From assembly GCA_019348135.1 (NCBI GenBank), contig JAHWJY010000003.1, positions 1 to 64,000 of the forward strand: a stretch of DNA of 64,000 nt, in the 5' to 3' direction. The notes beneath the pieces were generated by a model. That model was given only the letters and a program-made list of their open reading frames with translations. It was not told where the DNA came from and did not search any database. Position 1 is the first letter of the stretch. The number at the start of each line of letters is the position of its first letter. Source of the DNA: Actinomycetota bacterium. Its GTDB lineage: Bacteria; Actinomycetota; Nitriliruptoria; Nitriliruptorales; Nitriliruptoraceae. Made by a program: the position numbers and the translations under genes. This document shows positions 22,445 to 33,788 of this stretch, in pieces.

Positions 22445-23818
22445 TCAGAGGTAGCGCAGGAAGCTCGACGGAGCGGCCGCGGGCGGCTCGAACCGGAACA
22501 CGTCCAGCCCGCGGACGCCGAAGTCCCCGACGTAGATGTGGTCGCCGTGGACGGTGGCACCCCAGGAGTTCGCGCCGGGGGCGATGAACTGCCCCGCGCG
22601 CACGGGGTTCGCGGGGTCGGACAGGTCGAGGACCTGCAGACCCGCGTTGTACGAGCCGATGAAGACGTAGTGGCCCCGGGTGCTGAACACGTGCACCGAG
22701 CAGACCGCGGCGGGCGTGCCGGGGCCGTTGAACCAGTCCGCCATCCAGGTCGCCTTGGTGAGGTCCTCCGAGAGCCGGACGGTGCTGATCCCACCGGCCT
22801 CGCAGCCGTTGTGCAGGTCCTCGTCGGAGACGAACATCACGCTCGGGTCGGCCTCGAGCAGCTGGACCTCGTGGTAGTAGCGGATCGGGTGGCCGTCGTC
22901 CGCGTCCGCATCCGTACCCTTCACCCAGCGGTTGAGGACTACCGGCGCGGTCGGGTCCGTGATGTCGATGATGAAGATGCTGCCCGTGTTGCCGTTGTCG
23001 TTGGTGTAGCTGCCGCCCTCGGCGAGCACGACGATGTCGCGCTCCCCACGGGTCGGGTCCAGGTCCCCGTCGCCGTCCTGGTCGACCCACTGGTCGGGCT
23101 GGAGCAGGATCTCGTGGTCCGGGTAGATGGTGAGGTCGTGGGTGTGCGTGAAGTCGGCGCCGACATCACGTCCGAGCCGCTCGCGCACCGGCGATTGCTC
23201 CCACATGGTCACGGGGTTCCGGTTGAGCAGGCGCGTCGGCGCCTCCCCCGCGAGCAGCGGCTCGAGGTCGAAGATCCGGAAGCCGAAGTCGCCCCTGCCC
23301 CCCGACGGCAGCCACAGCCGTTCGCGGTCGAAGATGTCGCTGTTGTGCGCCTCGCCGTCCTCCGGGCCGGTGGAGCGGTGCAGCAGCTCCAGGTTCTCGG
23401 GGTCCGTCGCGTCGATGAACTCGGTCTGCTGGGTGCCGCGAGCACGCGAGGTGCCCCCGAGGGCCACGATGTGCCGGCCGTCCATCACGGTGGCGTCCGG
23501 CACGGCGTCGGCGCGCGCGCCGAGGTCGCCCGTGTCCTGCGGGCCGGGCCGCCAGTCACCCAGGACCTGCGGGTCCGCGGGGTTGGCGATGTCGAAGATC
23601 CGCATCCCGGTGCCGTAGGCCCCGACGTACAGCCGGTCGCCCTCGACGGAGGCGTGGCCGCCCGTCGAGCCCGGGACGTTCGTCACGTGGGTGACGTTCT
23701 CGGCGACCACGTCGGCGATCAGGGTGTTGCCGCCGACGTTGACGCCGGCGACCGCCGGCAGCGTCGGCACGAGGCTCCCGACGAGCGTCGTCGCAGCCAG
23801 CATGGTGAGCTTCTTCAA
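22445..23818 (-). CDS. Secreted LVIVD-repeat beta-propeller protein
   Basis: TTG start at 23818 preceded by GGAGG; signal peptide KKLTMLAATTLVGSLVPTLPAVAG; repeats RLYVGAYGTGMRIFDIANPADPQVLG, SIFIIDITDPTAPVVLNRW, YVFIGSYNAGLQVLDLSDPANPVRAG. Confidence 0.8.
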   Translation of the reverse strand: MKKLTMLAATTLVGSLVPTLPAVAGVNVGGNTLIADVVAENVTHVTNVPGSTGGHASVEGDRLYVGAYGTGMRIFDIANPADPQVLGDWRPGPQDTGDLGARADAVPDATVMDGRHIVALGGTSRARGTQQTEFIDATDPENLELLHRSTGPEDGEAHNSDIFDRERLWLPSGGRGDFGFRIFDLEPLLAGEAPTRLLNRNPVTMWEQSPVRERLGRDVGADFTHTHDLTIYPDHEILLQPDQWVDQDGDGDLDPTRGERDIVVLAEGGSYTNDNGNTGSIFIIDITDPTAPVVLNRWVKGTDADADDGHPIRYYHEVQLLEADPSVMFVSDEDLHNGCEAGGISTVRLSEDLTKATWMADWFNGPGTPAAVCSVHVFSTRGHYVFIGSYNAGLQVLDLSDPANPVRAGQFIAPGANSWGATVHGDHIYVGDFGVRGLDVFRFEPPAAAPSSFLRYL

Positions 23819-23895
23819 CGGGAACCTCCGAGAGGGCGATGTCCCGAGGGATTCGACGTGCGTCCTCCCGTCTCCTCCAGGGCGGCGCCCAGCGC

Positions 23896-24573
23896 TCAGA
23901 GGAGCCGGCGGCCGGCCGCCCAGGCGGTGAGCTCGTGCCGGCTCGACAGCTGCAGCTTCCGCAGCACGGCGGACACGTGCGTCTCGACCGTCTTGATGGA
24001 GATGTGCAGCCGCTTGGCGACCTCCTTGTAGGTGTAGCCACGCGCGATGTGCCGCATCACCTCCTTCTCGCGGGTCGTGAGCTGGTCGAGCTCCGGGTCG
24101 GCGTCGTCGACGCCCGGCGGGAGGTCGCCGGCGAAGGCGTCGAGCACGAAGCCGGCGAGGCGGGGCGAGAACACGGCGTCGCCCTCGGCGATGCGCTGGA
24201 TCGCGTCGACGAGCTCGTCGGGCGCGATGGTCTTGGTGACGTAGCCCCGGGCGCCGGCGCGGATGACGGCGATGACGTCCTCGGCGGCGTCGGACACCGA
24301 CAGCGCCAGGAAGCGGGTGTCGGGGTGGGTCTCGTGCACGCCCTCGATCACCGCGCGGCCGCCGCCGCCGGGCATGTGCACGTCGAGCAGGACGACATCG
24401 GGCTTGGTGAGTCGGATGCCCTGGATGGCCTCGTCGACGTCGCCGGCGTCGCCGACGATGTCCACGCGCGTGCCGATCTCGGCCTTCACGCCGGAGCGGA
24501 ACATGCGGTGGTCGTCGACGAGGAAGATGCGAGTTCCCCTTCGGGGCTGCTCGACCAACACGCGCTGGGTCAC
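23896..24573 (-). CDS. NarL/LuxR-family response regulator
   Basis: IFLVDDHRMFRSGVKAEI...PDVVLLDVHMPGGGG...LTTREKEVMRHIARGYTYKEVAKRLHISIKTVETHVSAVLRKL. Confidence 0.95.
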   Translation of the reverse strand: MTQRVLVEQPRRGTRIFLVDDHRMFRSGVKAEIGTRVDIVGDAGDVDEAIQGIRLTKPDVVLLDVHMPGGGGRAVIEGVHETHPDTRFLALSVSDAAEDVIAVIRAGARGYVTKTIAPDELVDAIQRIAEGDAVFSPRLAGFVLDAFAGDLPPGVDDADPELDQLTTREKEVMRHIARGYTYKEVAKRLHISIKTVETHVSAVLRKLQLSSRHELTAWAAGRRLL

Positions 24574-25859
24574 GGGGTCGTCTCCGATCGGGAGGCGGGA
24601 TGCCGTGGCAGGGTGACCGCGACCTCGGTCCCTCCGCCGGGCTCGGTCCACAGCTCGACCGTGCCACCGCGTCGTTCGACGCGACCGCGGATCGAGTCGG
24701 CGATGCCGCGCCGGTCGGCCGGCACGGCGGCCGGATCGAAGCCCCGACCGCGGTCACGCACGAACGCCGTCACGACCTCCGGCGTCGACTCCAGGTACAC
24801 GGACACGACGTCGACGCCCGCGTGCTTCGCGGCGTTCACGGCCGCCTCCCGCACGGCGCCGATGACCGCGACCGTGTCGTCGTCGAGCACCCCGTCGCCG
24901 ACGAGCACGACGTCGAGGTCCACCTCGTGGTCGACCTCGACCTCCTCGGTCATGGCGTCGAGGGCGGCGCGGACGGTGCGGGTGTCCGGACCCGCACCGC
25001 GCCCGTACAGCCACGCGCGGAGCTCGCGCTCCTGCCGGCGGGCGAGCGCGACCATGCGCCGCGGCTCCTCGCTCGAGCGCTGGATCAGCGCGAGGGTCTG
25101 CAGCACCGAGTCGTGGAGGTGGGCGGCCACGTCGGCGCGTTCCTCGGAGCGGATGCGCTCGCGACGCTCCTCGGAGAGCTGGGCCACCAGGCGCGCGAGC
25201 CACGGCCCGAAGACCAGCGCGATGCCGGCCACCGTGACGGTGACGGCGAGGACGACCGGTCGGAAGGACACGAGCGCGTCGTTGGCCGCGAGGAAGCCGG
25301 CCATGCCGGCGCCGATCAGGGTCGCGCCCACGAGGATCCGCGGGATCGAGATGCGTCCGCCGAACACCGACCCGACGGGGTCGCCGGGGATGTGCGAGGC
25401 CATCCGGGACCACCGCGCACGGTCCTCCGCGTCCCCACGGGTCCAGATCACGGCCGACCCGAGCCCGCCGATCACCACCGGCCAGACGAGCCCGTCGCCG
25501 AGCCAGAACCCGGCCTCGCGCAGGAGCAGCAGCACCCCGAGCGTCACGAGCCCGAGCGCCACGCCCTGCTGCAGGTCGGGCGCACGTGGCACGTCGTGGG
25601 CGTCGGCCCCGGGGTCCTCGTCGCTCGAGAGCGCCCAACCGAGCAGGTACAGCAGCACGCCGGCCCCCCCGGCGAAGGCGAACAGGATGAACGCGATGCG
25701 GACGAGCACGGGGTCGACGCCGATGCGGTGGGCGAGCCCGGCGGCGATGCCGGCGACGACGCGGTCCTCGCCGGCGCGCGAGAACCCCAGGGCGCCCTCG
25801 GCCGCCCGTCGCCGTGGCGGCGGGGGAACGGTGGACGTCGCGGGGTCGGGAGGGCTCAC
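24570..25859 (-). CDS. PspC-domain sensor histidine kinase
   Basis: N-terminal PspC VVAGIAAGLAHRIGVDPVLVRIAFILFAFAGGAGVLLYLLGWALS; DHp AAHLHDSVLQTLALIQRSSEEP; HATPase; 4-nt overlap with the downstream response regulator. Confidence 0.92.
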   Translation of the reverse strand: MSPPDPATSTVPPPPRRRAAEGALGFSRAGEDRVVAGIAAGLAHRIGVDPVLVRIAFILFAFAGGAGVLLYLLGWALSSDEDPGADAHDVPRAPDLQQGVALGLVTLGVLLLLREAGFWLGDGLVWPVVIGGLGSAVIWTRGDAEDRARWSRMASHIPGDPVGSVFGGRISIPRILVGATLIGAGMAGFLAANDALVSFRPVVLAVTVTVAGIALVFGPWLARLVAQLSEERRERIRSEERADVAAHLHDSVLQTLALIQRSSEEPRRMVALARRQERELRAWLYGRGAGPDTRTVRAALDAMTEEVEVDHEVDLDVVLVGDGVLDDDTVAVIGAVREAAVNAAKHAGVDVVSVYLESTPEVVTAFVRDRGRGFDPAAVPADRRGIADSIRGRVERRGGTVELWTEPGGGTEVAVTLPRHPASRSETTP

Positions 25860-25927
25860 GTCGACGATGGTCGCACACGCTGCCGGGGCGGACGAGTGGT
25901 GGCATCCCGGACATCCGTGCCGTCCCT

Positions 25928-25945
25928 CAGGGTCCGCCCAGGGTC
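25928..25945. promoter_or_regulatory. Candidate response-regulator binding site in divergent PspC intergenic region
   Basis: Direct repeat CAGGGTC-CGCC-CAGGGTC (11-bp period, one helical turn). Confidence 0.35.
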
Positions 25946-26030
25946 GTCCCCGATGGTCCCGGGGGCGTGGCGTCCGGAGGATGGGACCACGACCTCGCCG
26001 GGGACCCCCCGAGCCGACCGGAGCACCGCC

Positions 26031-27299
26031 GTGACCGAGACCCCGACCGATACCCCCCCGCCGCCGCCCCCTCCGCCCACGTCCGGTCCGGACCGTCCCC
26101 GGCCGCTGCTGGTCCGCCGGCGCCGCGGGCGCATGCTGGCGGGCGTCGCGAGTGGCCTGGCCCGTCACCTCCGCGTCGACGTGACCCTGGTCCGGATCGG
26201 GTTCGTGATCCTCGCCTTCACGGGCGGTGCCGGCATCCTCGGCTACCTCGCGGGCTGGGTGCTGCTGCCGGAGGAGGACGACGACGGCAGCGAGCCGGTC
26301 AGCTGGACGGTCCCGCGGGGCGCGTCGTTCTGGGTCGGCGTCGGCCTGCTGGTGGTGGCCACGATCGTGCTCGTGGAGCACACGACCCCGTTCGGCTCGT
26401 CCGTGGGCACCCCCCTCGTGCTGATCGCGGTCGGGGTCGCGCTGTGGAAGGTCAGCCAGGACCGCGCGGACCGTCCGCCCCCACCCGTCCCCGACGGGAC
26501 GTCCGGGGTCCCCGGGACGGGCAACGACACGCCCCCCGGATCGCCGGGCGCCGCTTCCGCGCCGACCGAGCGGATGGACGCGGTCCCCGGGCCGGCCTGG
26601 ACCCCGCCCCCCGTGCCGCCTCGCGCGTCCCGCGCGGCCGCGGACTGGACCCCGCCGGCGTCGCGGCGACCGCGCTCCATCCTGGGTCGGCTCACCCTGG
26701 GCGTCCTGCTCCTCGCGGTCGGCGGCGGCGTGCTGCTCGAGCAGCTCGACCTGATCCGGTTCACGGCGCTCGACGCCGCGGCGACGGCCCTGTTCGTCGT
26801 CGGGCTCGGCCTCGTCGTCGGCACCTGGTTCGGCCGCGCCCGTGGCCTCATCCTCCTCGGAGTCCTGCTCGTGCCCTTCGTCCTGGCGACCGGCGTCCTG
26901 CATGCCGCCGGCATCGACGTGGGGGGCGGGGCCGGCGAGCACTTCCACACGGTGTCCGCGACGGACGAACTCCTGCCCGAGTACAGCCTCGGTGCCGGCC
27001 TCCTCCAGCTCGACCTGTCGGGGATGGACGTGCCGGACGTCGGTGCCAGCACCGACGTCCGCCTGGGTGCCGGCGAGATCGTGCTCCTCGTTCCCGAGGA
27101 CACCAACGTCGTGGTCGACGCGAGCGTCCAGCTCGGCGCCGTGGAGCTGCCCAGGATGGATCGTGGGGGAGCCGGGATCACCGAGCACCTCGAGCTGCGG
27201 GGGTCACCGGACACCGGGGGGACGCTCCACATCGACGCCCGACTCGGGGTCGGTCAACTCACCGTCCGCATGGTCCCGACCCCGGAGGATCCCGCATGA
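26031..27299 (+). CDS. PspC-domain membrane protein with C-terminal toastrack-like beta domain
   Basis: RRGRMLAGVASGLARHLRVDVTLVRIGFVILAFTGGAGILGYLAGWVLLP; C-terminal LDLSGMDVPDVGASTDVRLGAGEIVLLVPEDTNVVVDASVQLGAVEL. Confidence 0.88.
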   Translation: MTETPTDTPPPPPPPPTSGPDRPRPLLVRRRRGRMLAGVASGLARHLRVDVTLVRIGFVILAFTGGAGILGYLAGWVLLPEEDDDGSEPVSWTVPRGASFWVGVGLLVVATIVLVEHTTPFGSSVGTPLVLIAVGVALWKVSQDRADRPPPPVPDGTSGVPGTGNDTPPGSPGAASAPTERMDAVPGPAWTPPPVPPRASRAAADWTPPASRRPRSILGRLTLGVLLLAVGGGVLLEQLDLIRFTALDAAATALFVVGLGLVVGTWFGRARGLILLGVLLVPFVLATGVLHAAGIDVGGGAGEHFHTVSATDELLPEYSLGAGLLQLDLSGMDVPDVGASTDVRLGAGEIVLLVPEDTNVVVDASVQLGAVELPRMDRGGAGITEHLELRGSPDTGGTLHIDARLGVGQLTVRMVPTPEDPA

Positions 27300-27568
27300 C
27301 CCGCCACCGCACCGACCTCCTCTCGCTCCTGTTCGGCCTCGCCTTCATCGCGTTGGCGGTGGCGGCGCGCAACGGCGCCCTCCGGTTCACCAGCCCGCCG
27401 GACGTCCGGTGGATCTGGCCGGCGCTCCTGATCGGAGGCGGCCTGAGCCTGCTGGCCGGGCTGACCCGCTACGACGCGACGGCGCCGGACGCGACCGCCG
27501 ACGGTGGCGACCCTGCCGGCGACGGACCAGGCGCTGCCGGCGGGGAGTCACCTCCCGCGGACGGGTAG
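27296..27568 (+). CDS. Small two-TM membrane protein coupled to PspC gene
   Basis: MTRHRTDLLSLLFGLAFIALAVAARNGALRF...WIWPALLIGGGLSLLAGLTRYDA; ATGA overlap with preceding stop. Confidence 0.7.
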   Translation: MTRHRTDLLSLLFGLAFIALAVAARNGALRFTSPPDVRWIWPALLIGGGLSLLAGLTRYDATAPDATADGGDPAGDGPGAAGGESPPADG

Positions 27569-27599
27569 CTCCGGCCAAGGAGCTCATCCCGCGGTCGGC

Positions 27600-27944
27600 G
27601 TGACGGGGCTGCCCGCGTCCGTTGAGACCACCGATCCCTTCCCGACGACGTCCGTCGTCGTCGGCGAGGACCCCTTCAGCGACTGGGGCGGCGGCGGCAA
27701 CGACGCCGTCGTCGGTCACGCGCTCGGGCAGGACCTGGTGGAAGCCTCGATCAGGATGCCCGATGCCGACACGGTGGAGTTCCAGATCGAGGTGACCTTC
27801 CTCCCGAGCGCCGGCGACGTGGCCGGCTGGCCGGAGGCGAGCCGCTACGTCTGGGACATACTCGTCGACGGGGAGTTCGTCGAGCTCGACGGCAGGTTCA
27901 CCAACTACACCCGCGGTGCCGACCACCGATCCGTTGGGCTGTGA
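27600..27944 (+). pseudogene. Fragment of a secreted-protein module without a convincing start
   Basis: GLPASVETTDPFPTTSVVVGEDPFSDWGGGGNDAVVGHALGQDLVEASIRMPDADTVEFQIEVTFLPSAGDVAGWPEASRYVWDILVDGEFVELDGRFTNYTRGA; protein-like but has no start/RBS or signal peptide and sits between duplicated flanks. Confidence 0.45.
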
Positions 27945-29555
<1,611 letters not shown>

Positions 29556-29568
29556 GGAGGGAACGCAC

Positions 29569-30849
29569 GTGGGTCGCAACGTCCTGGTCGTCGGCGGTGG
29601 CGGACGCGAGCACGCGCTCGCGTGGCGCCTCGCGGCGTCGAGCTCGGTGGACGCCGTCGAGAGCACGCCCGGCAACCCCGGCACCGCGGCCATCGGGCGC
29701 ACGCACGACATCGACGTCGAGGACCCCGCCGCCGTGGCCGAGCTGGCCGAGCGGCGCGGCGCCGACCTCGTCGTCATCGGGCCCGAGGCGCCGCTCGTCG
29801 CCGGCGTGGCCGACGAGCTCCTCCGCCGCGACATCCCCGTCTTCGGCCCCACCGCCGACGGGGCGCGCATCGAGGGCTCGAAGGCGTTCGCCAAGGAGGT
29901 GATGGCGGCGGCCGGCGTGCCGACGGCCGGCTACGTGGCCACCGCCGACCGCGAGGAGGCGCAGACCGCGCTCGAGCGGTCCGCCCCGCCGTACGTCGTC
30001 AAGGCCGACGGCCTCGCGGCGGGCAAGGGGGTCAGCATCTGCGACACCCTCCCCGAGGCCAGGGAGGCCGTCGACGACCTGCTCGTACGCCGGCGCTTCG
30101 GCGACGCCGGCGACCGGGTCGTGATCGAGGAGTTCCTCCACGGGCCCGAGGTCAGCGTCTTCGGCGTCTGCGACGGCGAGGACGTGGTGCTGCTGTCGCC
30201 GGCGCAGGACTTCAAGCGCGCCGAGGACGGCGACGCCGGCCCCAACACCGGCGGCATGGGCGCGTTCACGCCGGTGCCGGGGTTCGGCCTCCCGGACGCC
30301 GGCGAGCTGTCAGGGCTGGTGTTCCGCCCCGTCCTGCGCGAGCTCGCCGCCCGCGGAACCCCCTACCGCGGCGTCCTCTACGCCGGGCTCGTCCTGACCG
30401 ATGGCGGGCCGAAGCTGCTCGAGTTCAACGCCCGCTTCGGCGACCCGGAGACGCAGATCGTGCTGCGTCGGCTGGGATCGGACCTCGGCGACCTCCTGGC
30501 GGCGGCCGCGACCGGACGGGTCCGGGACGTGCGGGTCCGGTGGCACGACGACGCGTTCGTCGGGATCGTGCTCGCGAGCGGGGGCTACCCCGGCGCCTAC
30601 CGCACCGGCCTGCCGATCACGGGCGTCGACGAGGCCGACGCCCGCGAGGGCGTGAAGGTGTTCCACGCCGGCACCGCCCGTGCCGGCGACGGCACGCTCG
30701 TCACGAGCGGCGGTCGTGTGCTCAACGTGACCGGACGTGGCGCGACGATCGCCGACGCCCGCGAGGTCGCCTACGAGGCGGCGGACCGCATCCGCTGGGA
30801 CGGCCTGCACCGTCGTGAGGACATCGCTCTCACGGCCTCGCGCGCCTGA
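29569..30849 (+). CDS. purD: Phosphoribosylamine--glycine ligase
   Basis: NVLVVGGGGREHALAWRLA...VVIGPEAPLVAGVADEL; ATP-grasp; GVLYAGLVLTDGGPKLLEFNARFGDPETQ. Confidence 0.98.
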   Translation: MGRNVLVVGGGGREHALAWRLAASSSVDAVESTPGNPGTAAIGRTHDIDVEDPAAVAELAERRGADLVVIGPEAPLVAGVADELLRRDIPVFGPTADGARIEGSKAFAKEVMAAAGVPTAGYVATADREEAQTALERSAPPYVVKADGLAAGKGVSICDTLPEAREAVDDLLVRRRFGDAGDRVVIEEFLHGPEVSVFGVCDGEDVVLLSPAQDFKRAEDGDAGPNTGGMGAFTPVPGFGLPDAGELSGLVFRPVLRELAARGTPYRGVLYAGLVLTDGGPKLLEFNARFGDPETQIVLRRLGSDLGDLLAAAATGRVRDVRVRWHDDAFVGIVLASGGYPGAYRTGLPITGVDEADAREGVKVFHAGTARAGDGTLVTSGGRVLNVTGRGATIADAREVAYEAADRIRWDGLHRREDIALTASRA

Positions 30850-30861
30850 CGGCGCGTCAGG
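30845..30861. terminator. Palindrome containing both convergent stop codons
   Basis: CCTGACG-GCG-CGTCAGG. Confidence 0.45.
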
Positions 30862-31282
30862 TCGACAGGTCCTTCTCGACCTTGTCGAGGTCCTTGGAGA
30901 ACTGCTTGCCGATGCGCTTGCCGACCATCCTGCTGCCGAGCGGGAAGAAGCTCCCCGGGTCGGTCTCGAGGCTCGCGTCGACCCGGGTCCCGCCGTCCTC
31001 GTCGGAGAGGGCGAAGTCGAAGCCGAGGTGGAACGGCTCGTCGCCCGAGAACGCGTAGCGGCGGCCCGGGTCCCAGGCGGTCACCGTCGACCGGGACTCG
31101 AAGTCCATGCCGAGGAAGCCGGCCTTCGTGACGAGCACGCGGCCCTCGCCGGGTTCGCCCTCCGCCCGCACCTGCTTGGCGGCGCTCACGAGCTCCGGGC
31201 CGTTGGCGGGGTCGGTGATGTAGTCGAACACCTCGTCCGGTGACATGCCGGTGATGTGGCGGGTCTCCTCGAAGCGCTGCAC
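30857..31282 (-). CDS. SRPBCC family protein (polyketide cyclase/dehydrase-like)
   Basis: MQRFEETRHITGMSPDEVFDYITDPANGPELVSAAKQVR...; about 140 aa. Confidence 0.82.
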   Translation of the reverse strand: MQRFEETRHITGMSPDEVFDYITDPANGPELVSAAKQVRAEGEPGEGRVLVTKAGFLGMDFESRSTVTAWDPGRRYAFSGDEPFHLGFDFALSDEDGGTRVDASLETDPGSFFPLGSRMVGKRIGKQFSKDLDKVEKDLST

Positions 31283-31318
31283 GGTGGCTCCCTCTCGTCG
31301 ATCGTCCCGTGCGTGCTC

Positions 31319-31852
31319 TCAGTCGTCCTGCTGGCCCAGGTCCGTGTCGGCGATCGCGACGGCGGTGGTCGCGCCGGAGACGCCGGCGGAGACGTGGACC
31401 TTCGAGCTCGGGGCGAGGACGGTCTCGCCGCGCAGCGCGCGGCGGAACTCGAGCAGGAGGCTCGTCAGCTGGCCGGCCATGTCGGAGCCGAGCTCGGTCT
31501 TCTCGACGTAGGCGAACGCGCCGGCGGCGATCGAGGGGGCGGCCTCCTGGCGTGCCTGGAGGGCGGAGAGCACCACGACCATGGAGCGGGGCGAGGCCGA
31601 GACGATCTTGGGCAGCGCCTCACGTCCGTCGACCTCGGGCATCATGAGGTCGAGCAGCACGACGTCCGGGGCGTGCTCGGCCGCGAGGTCGATGGCGTCG
31701 CGACCGTTGGCGGCCTCGGCCACGACCCGGAAGGACCCCGAGCGCTGCAGCCCGATCCGGATGAGCGTGCGGAGGTCCTCCTCGTCGTCGACGAGCAGGA
31801 CGGTGGCGGGCTCGTTCGTCCCGTCGGGGAGGCCCCCCTGGTCCGCTGTCAC
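31319..31852 (-). CDS. Orphan receiver-domain response regulator without obvious DNA-binding domain
   Basis: TVLLVDDEEDLRTLIRIGLQRSG...PDVVLLDLMMPEVDGREALPKI...AFAYVEKTELGSDM; GTG start at 31852. Confidence 0.88.
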   Translation of the reverse strand: MTADQGGLPDGTNEPATVLLVDDEEDLRTLIRIGLQRSGSFRVVAEAANGRDAIDLAAEHAPDVVLLDLMMPEVDGREALPKIVSASPRSMVVVLSALQARQEAAPSIAAGAFAYVEKTELGSDMAGQLTSLLLEFRRALRGETVLAPSSKVHVSAGVSGATTAVAIADTDLGQQDD

Positions 31853-32087
31853 CCCTGCACACCTCGCGTCGTCGGCGTCCCCGGGGCCGTGATGCGGCCG
31901 ACGACGGGGACGTATCGTGGCCCTACTGTACGCAAGGTCGGCCCGTGGCGCGTTCCGACGGAGGGAGCTCGCCCGCCTCGCATCCCCGTGAGCGTCCGGA
32001 TGTGCGCGGAGGATGCGGCCGGGGCCGCAGAGCGGACACTTCGGGCGCTCCCCGCACCGACCGCCAGCACCTCCGAAGGAGACGACC

Positions 32088-32987
32088 GTGGACCTCCCGG
32101 GCCTCGCCCACGTCCGTTCCGGCAAGGTGCGCGACCTCTACGAGGTGGACGACGACCACCTGCTCCTCGTGGCGTCCGACCGCGTCTCGACCTACGACGT
32201 GGTCCACCCGACCCCCATCCCGGACAAGGGCCGGGTGCTCACGGGCATCTCGGCGTTCTGGTTCGCGCGACTGGCCGACGTCGTCGACAACCACCTGGTC
32301 ACCACCGACGTCGAGGCGTTCCCGGCGGCCGCCCAGCCGCACCGGGACCACCTGCGGGGGAGGACGATGCTGGTCCGGCGCGTGGACGTGGTCCCCTTCG
32401 AGTGCGTCGTGCGTGGCTACCTGGCCGGATCCGGCTGGCGCGAGTACCAGGAGACGGGGGAGGTCTGCGGGGTCGCGCTCCCGGCGGGGCTGCACGAGGC
32501 CTCCGAGCTGCCAGCGCCGATCTTCACGCCGGCGACCAAAGCCGCGGACGGCGAGCACGACGAGAACGTGCCGTTCGCCGTCGTGGAGGCCGCGGTCGGG
32601 GCACGCCTCGCCGCCACCCTGCGTGACCTCTCGGTCGCCCTCTACGAGCGGGGCCGCGCGCACGCCCGCGAGCAGGGGATCATCCTCGCGGACACCAAGT
32701 TCGAGTTCGGTGTGCGGGACGGGCGGGTCGTGCTCGCCGACGAGGTGATGACCCCGGACTCGTCCCGCTACTGGCCCGCGGACACCTGGCGGCCCGGGAC
32801 CAACCCGCCCAGCTTCGACAAGCAGTTCGTGCGCGACTACGCGACGTCGACCGGCTGGGACAAGACCCCCCCGGCGCCGGAGCTGCCGGCGGACGTGGTC
32901 ATGGCCACGCGCGGCAAGTACGCCGAGGTCTACGAGCGCATCACCGGGCGGTCGTTCGCCGCGTTGCTCGAGGGCGAGCTCGCCTGA
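32088..32987 (+). CDS. purC: Phosphoribosylaminoimidazole-succinocarboxamide synthase
   Basis: GLAHVRSGKVRDLYEVDDDHLLLVASDRVSTYDV...VRRVDVVPFECVVRGYLAGSGWREY. Confidence 0.97.
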   Translation: MDLPGLAHVRSGKVRDLYEVDDDHLLLVASDRVSTYDVVHPTPIPDKGRVLTGISAFWFARLADVVDNHLVTTDVEAFPAAAQPHRDHLRGRTMLVRRVDVVPFECVVRGYLAGSGWREYQETGEVCGVALPAGLHEASELPAPIFTPATKAADGEHDENVPFAVVEAAVGARLAATLRDLSVALYERGRAHAREQGIILADTKFEFGVRDGRVVLADEVMTPDSSRYWPADTWRPGTNPPSFDKQFVRDYATSTGWDKTPPAPELPADVVMATRGKYAEVYERITGRSFAALLEGELA

Positions 32988-33123
32988 ACGGCCGGTCGTC
33001 CGTCGGGCCGTCTGTGGCGGCTGTTCCCCGCGCCGCGCCCACGTTCGTCGGTAGGGCCCGCCTGCGCGGGTGCTGGTCGCCGGGTTCGTTGGAACCTGAA
33101 CGGAACCGACGAGAGGGAGACCC

Positions 33124-33732
33124 ATGGCGAGCATCGGCATCGTCTACTACTCGATGTACGGCCACACGACCGACCTGGCCCGGACGCTGAAGGACGGGAT
33201 CGAGAAGGACGGTGGCGAGGCCCACCTGCGGCTCGTCCCCGAGCTGCTGCCGCGATCCGTGATCGACGAGCAGGGCGTCGCGACCGTCGACGAGCTCGAG
33301 GACGTCACCGAGGCGACCGTCGACGAGCTCCCCGACTTCGACGGGATCCTGTTCGGGTCGCCGACGCGGTTCGGCAACCGGACGGCGCAGCTGTCGAACT
33401 TCCTCGACCAGACCGGGCCGCTGTGGCAGGCCGGCGCGCTCCACGGCAAGACGGCCGGGTTCTTCACCGGGGCCGCGACGATCCACGGTGGGCACGAGAC
33501 CACCATCCTCACGATGTCGACCTACGCCATGCACCTCGGGATGCTGATCGTCCCCGCCGGCTACGCGCTGGGCGAGACCATGGGCGAGACCCGCACCGGC
33601 GGGTCGCCCTACGGCCCGACGCACTTCTCCCCCATGGGCGGCGGCAAGGACGGTCTGTCCGACGACGAGTCGCAGATCGCCCTCGACTACGCGCGCTGGT
33701 TCCACCAGGTCACCGACAAGGTCGCTGCCTGA
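33124..33732 (+). CDS. wrbA: NAD(P)H:quinone oxidoreductase, WrbA family flavoprotein
   Basis: IGIVYYSMYGHTTDLARTLKDGI...FDGILFGSPTRFGNRTAQLSNFLDQTGPLWQAGALHGKTAGFFTGAATIHGGHETT. Confidence 0.95.
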   Translation: MASIGIVYYSMYGHTTDLARTLKDGIEKDGGEAHLRLVPELLPRSVIDEQGVATVDELEDVTEATVDELPDFDGILFGSPTRFGNRTAQLSNFLDQTGPLWQAGALHGKTAGFFTGAATIHGGHETTILTMSTYAMHLGMLIVPAGYALGETMGETRTGGSPYGPTHFSPMGGGKDGLSDDESQIALDYARWFHQVTDKVAA

Positions 33733-33788
33733 CCCAGCCCGCGCCCCCCCTCCGCCCGTGGCAGACTCCCCGCCGGCAGGAGGACGCG

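Noticed and set aside
33048-33080. GTAGGGCCCGCCTGCGCGGG as a further copy of the dnaK-operon repeat
   Set aside because: Shares only a short GTAGGG/CCCGC hairpin flavour, lacks the CCGAACCCACAGTCGCC core.
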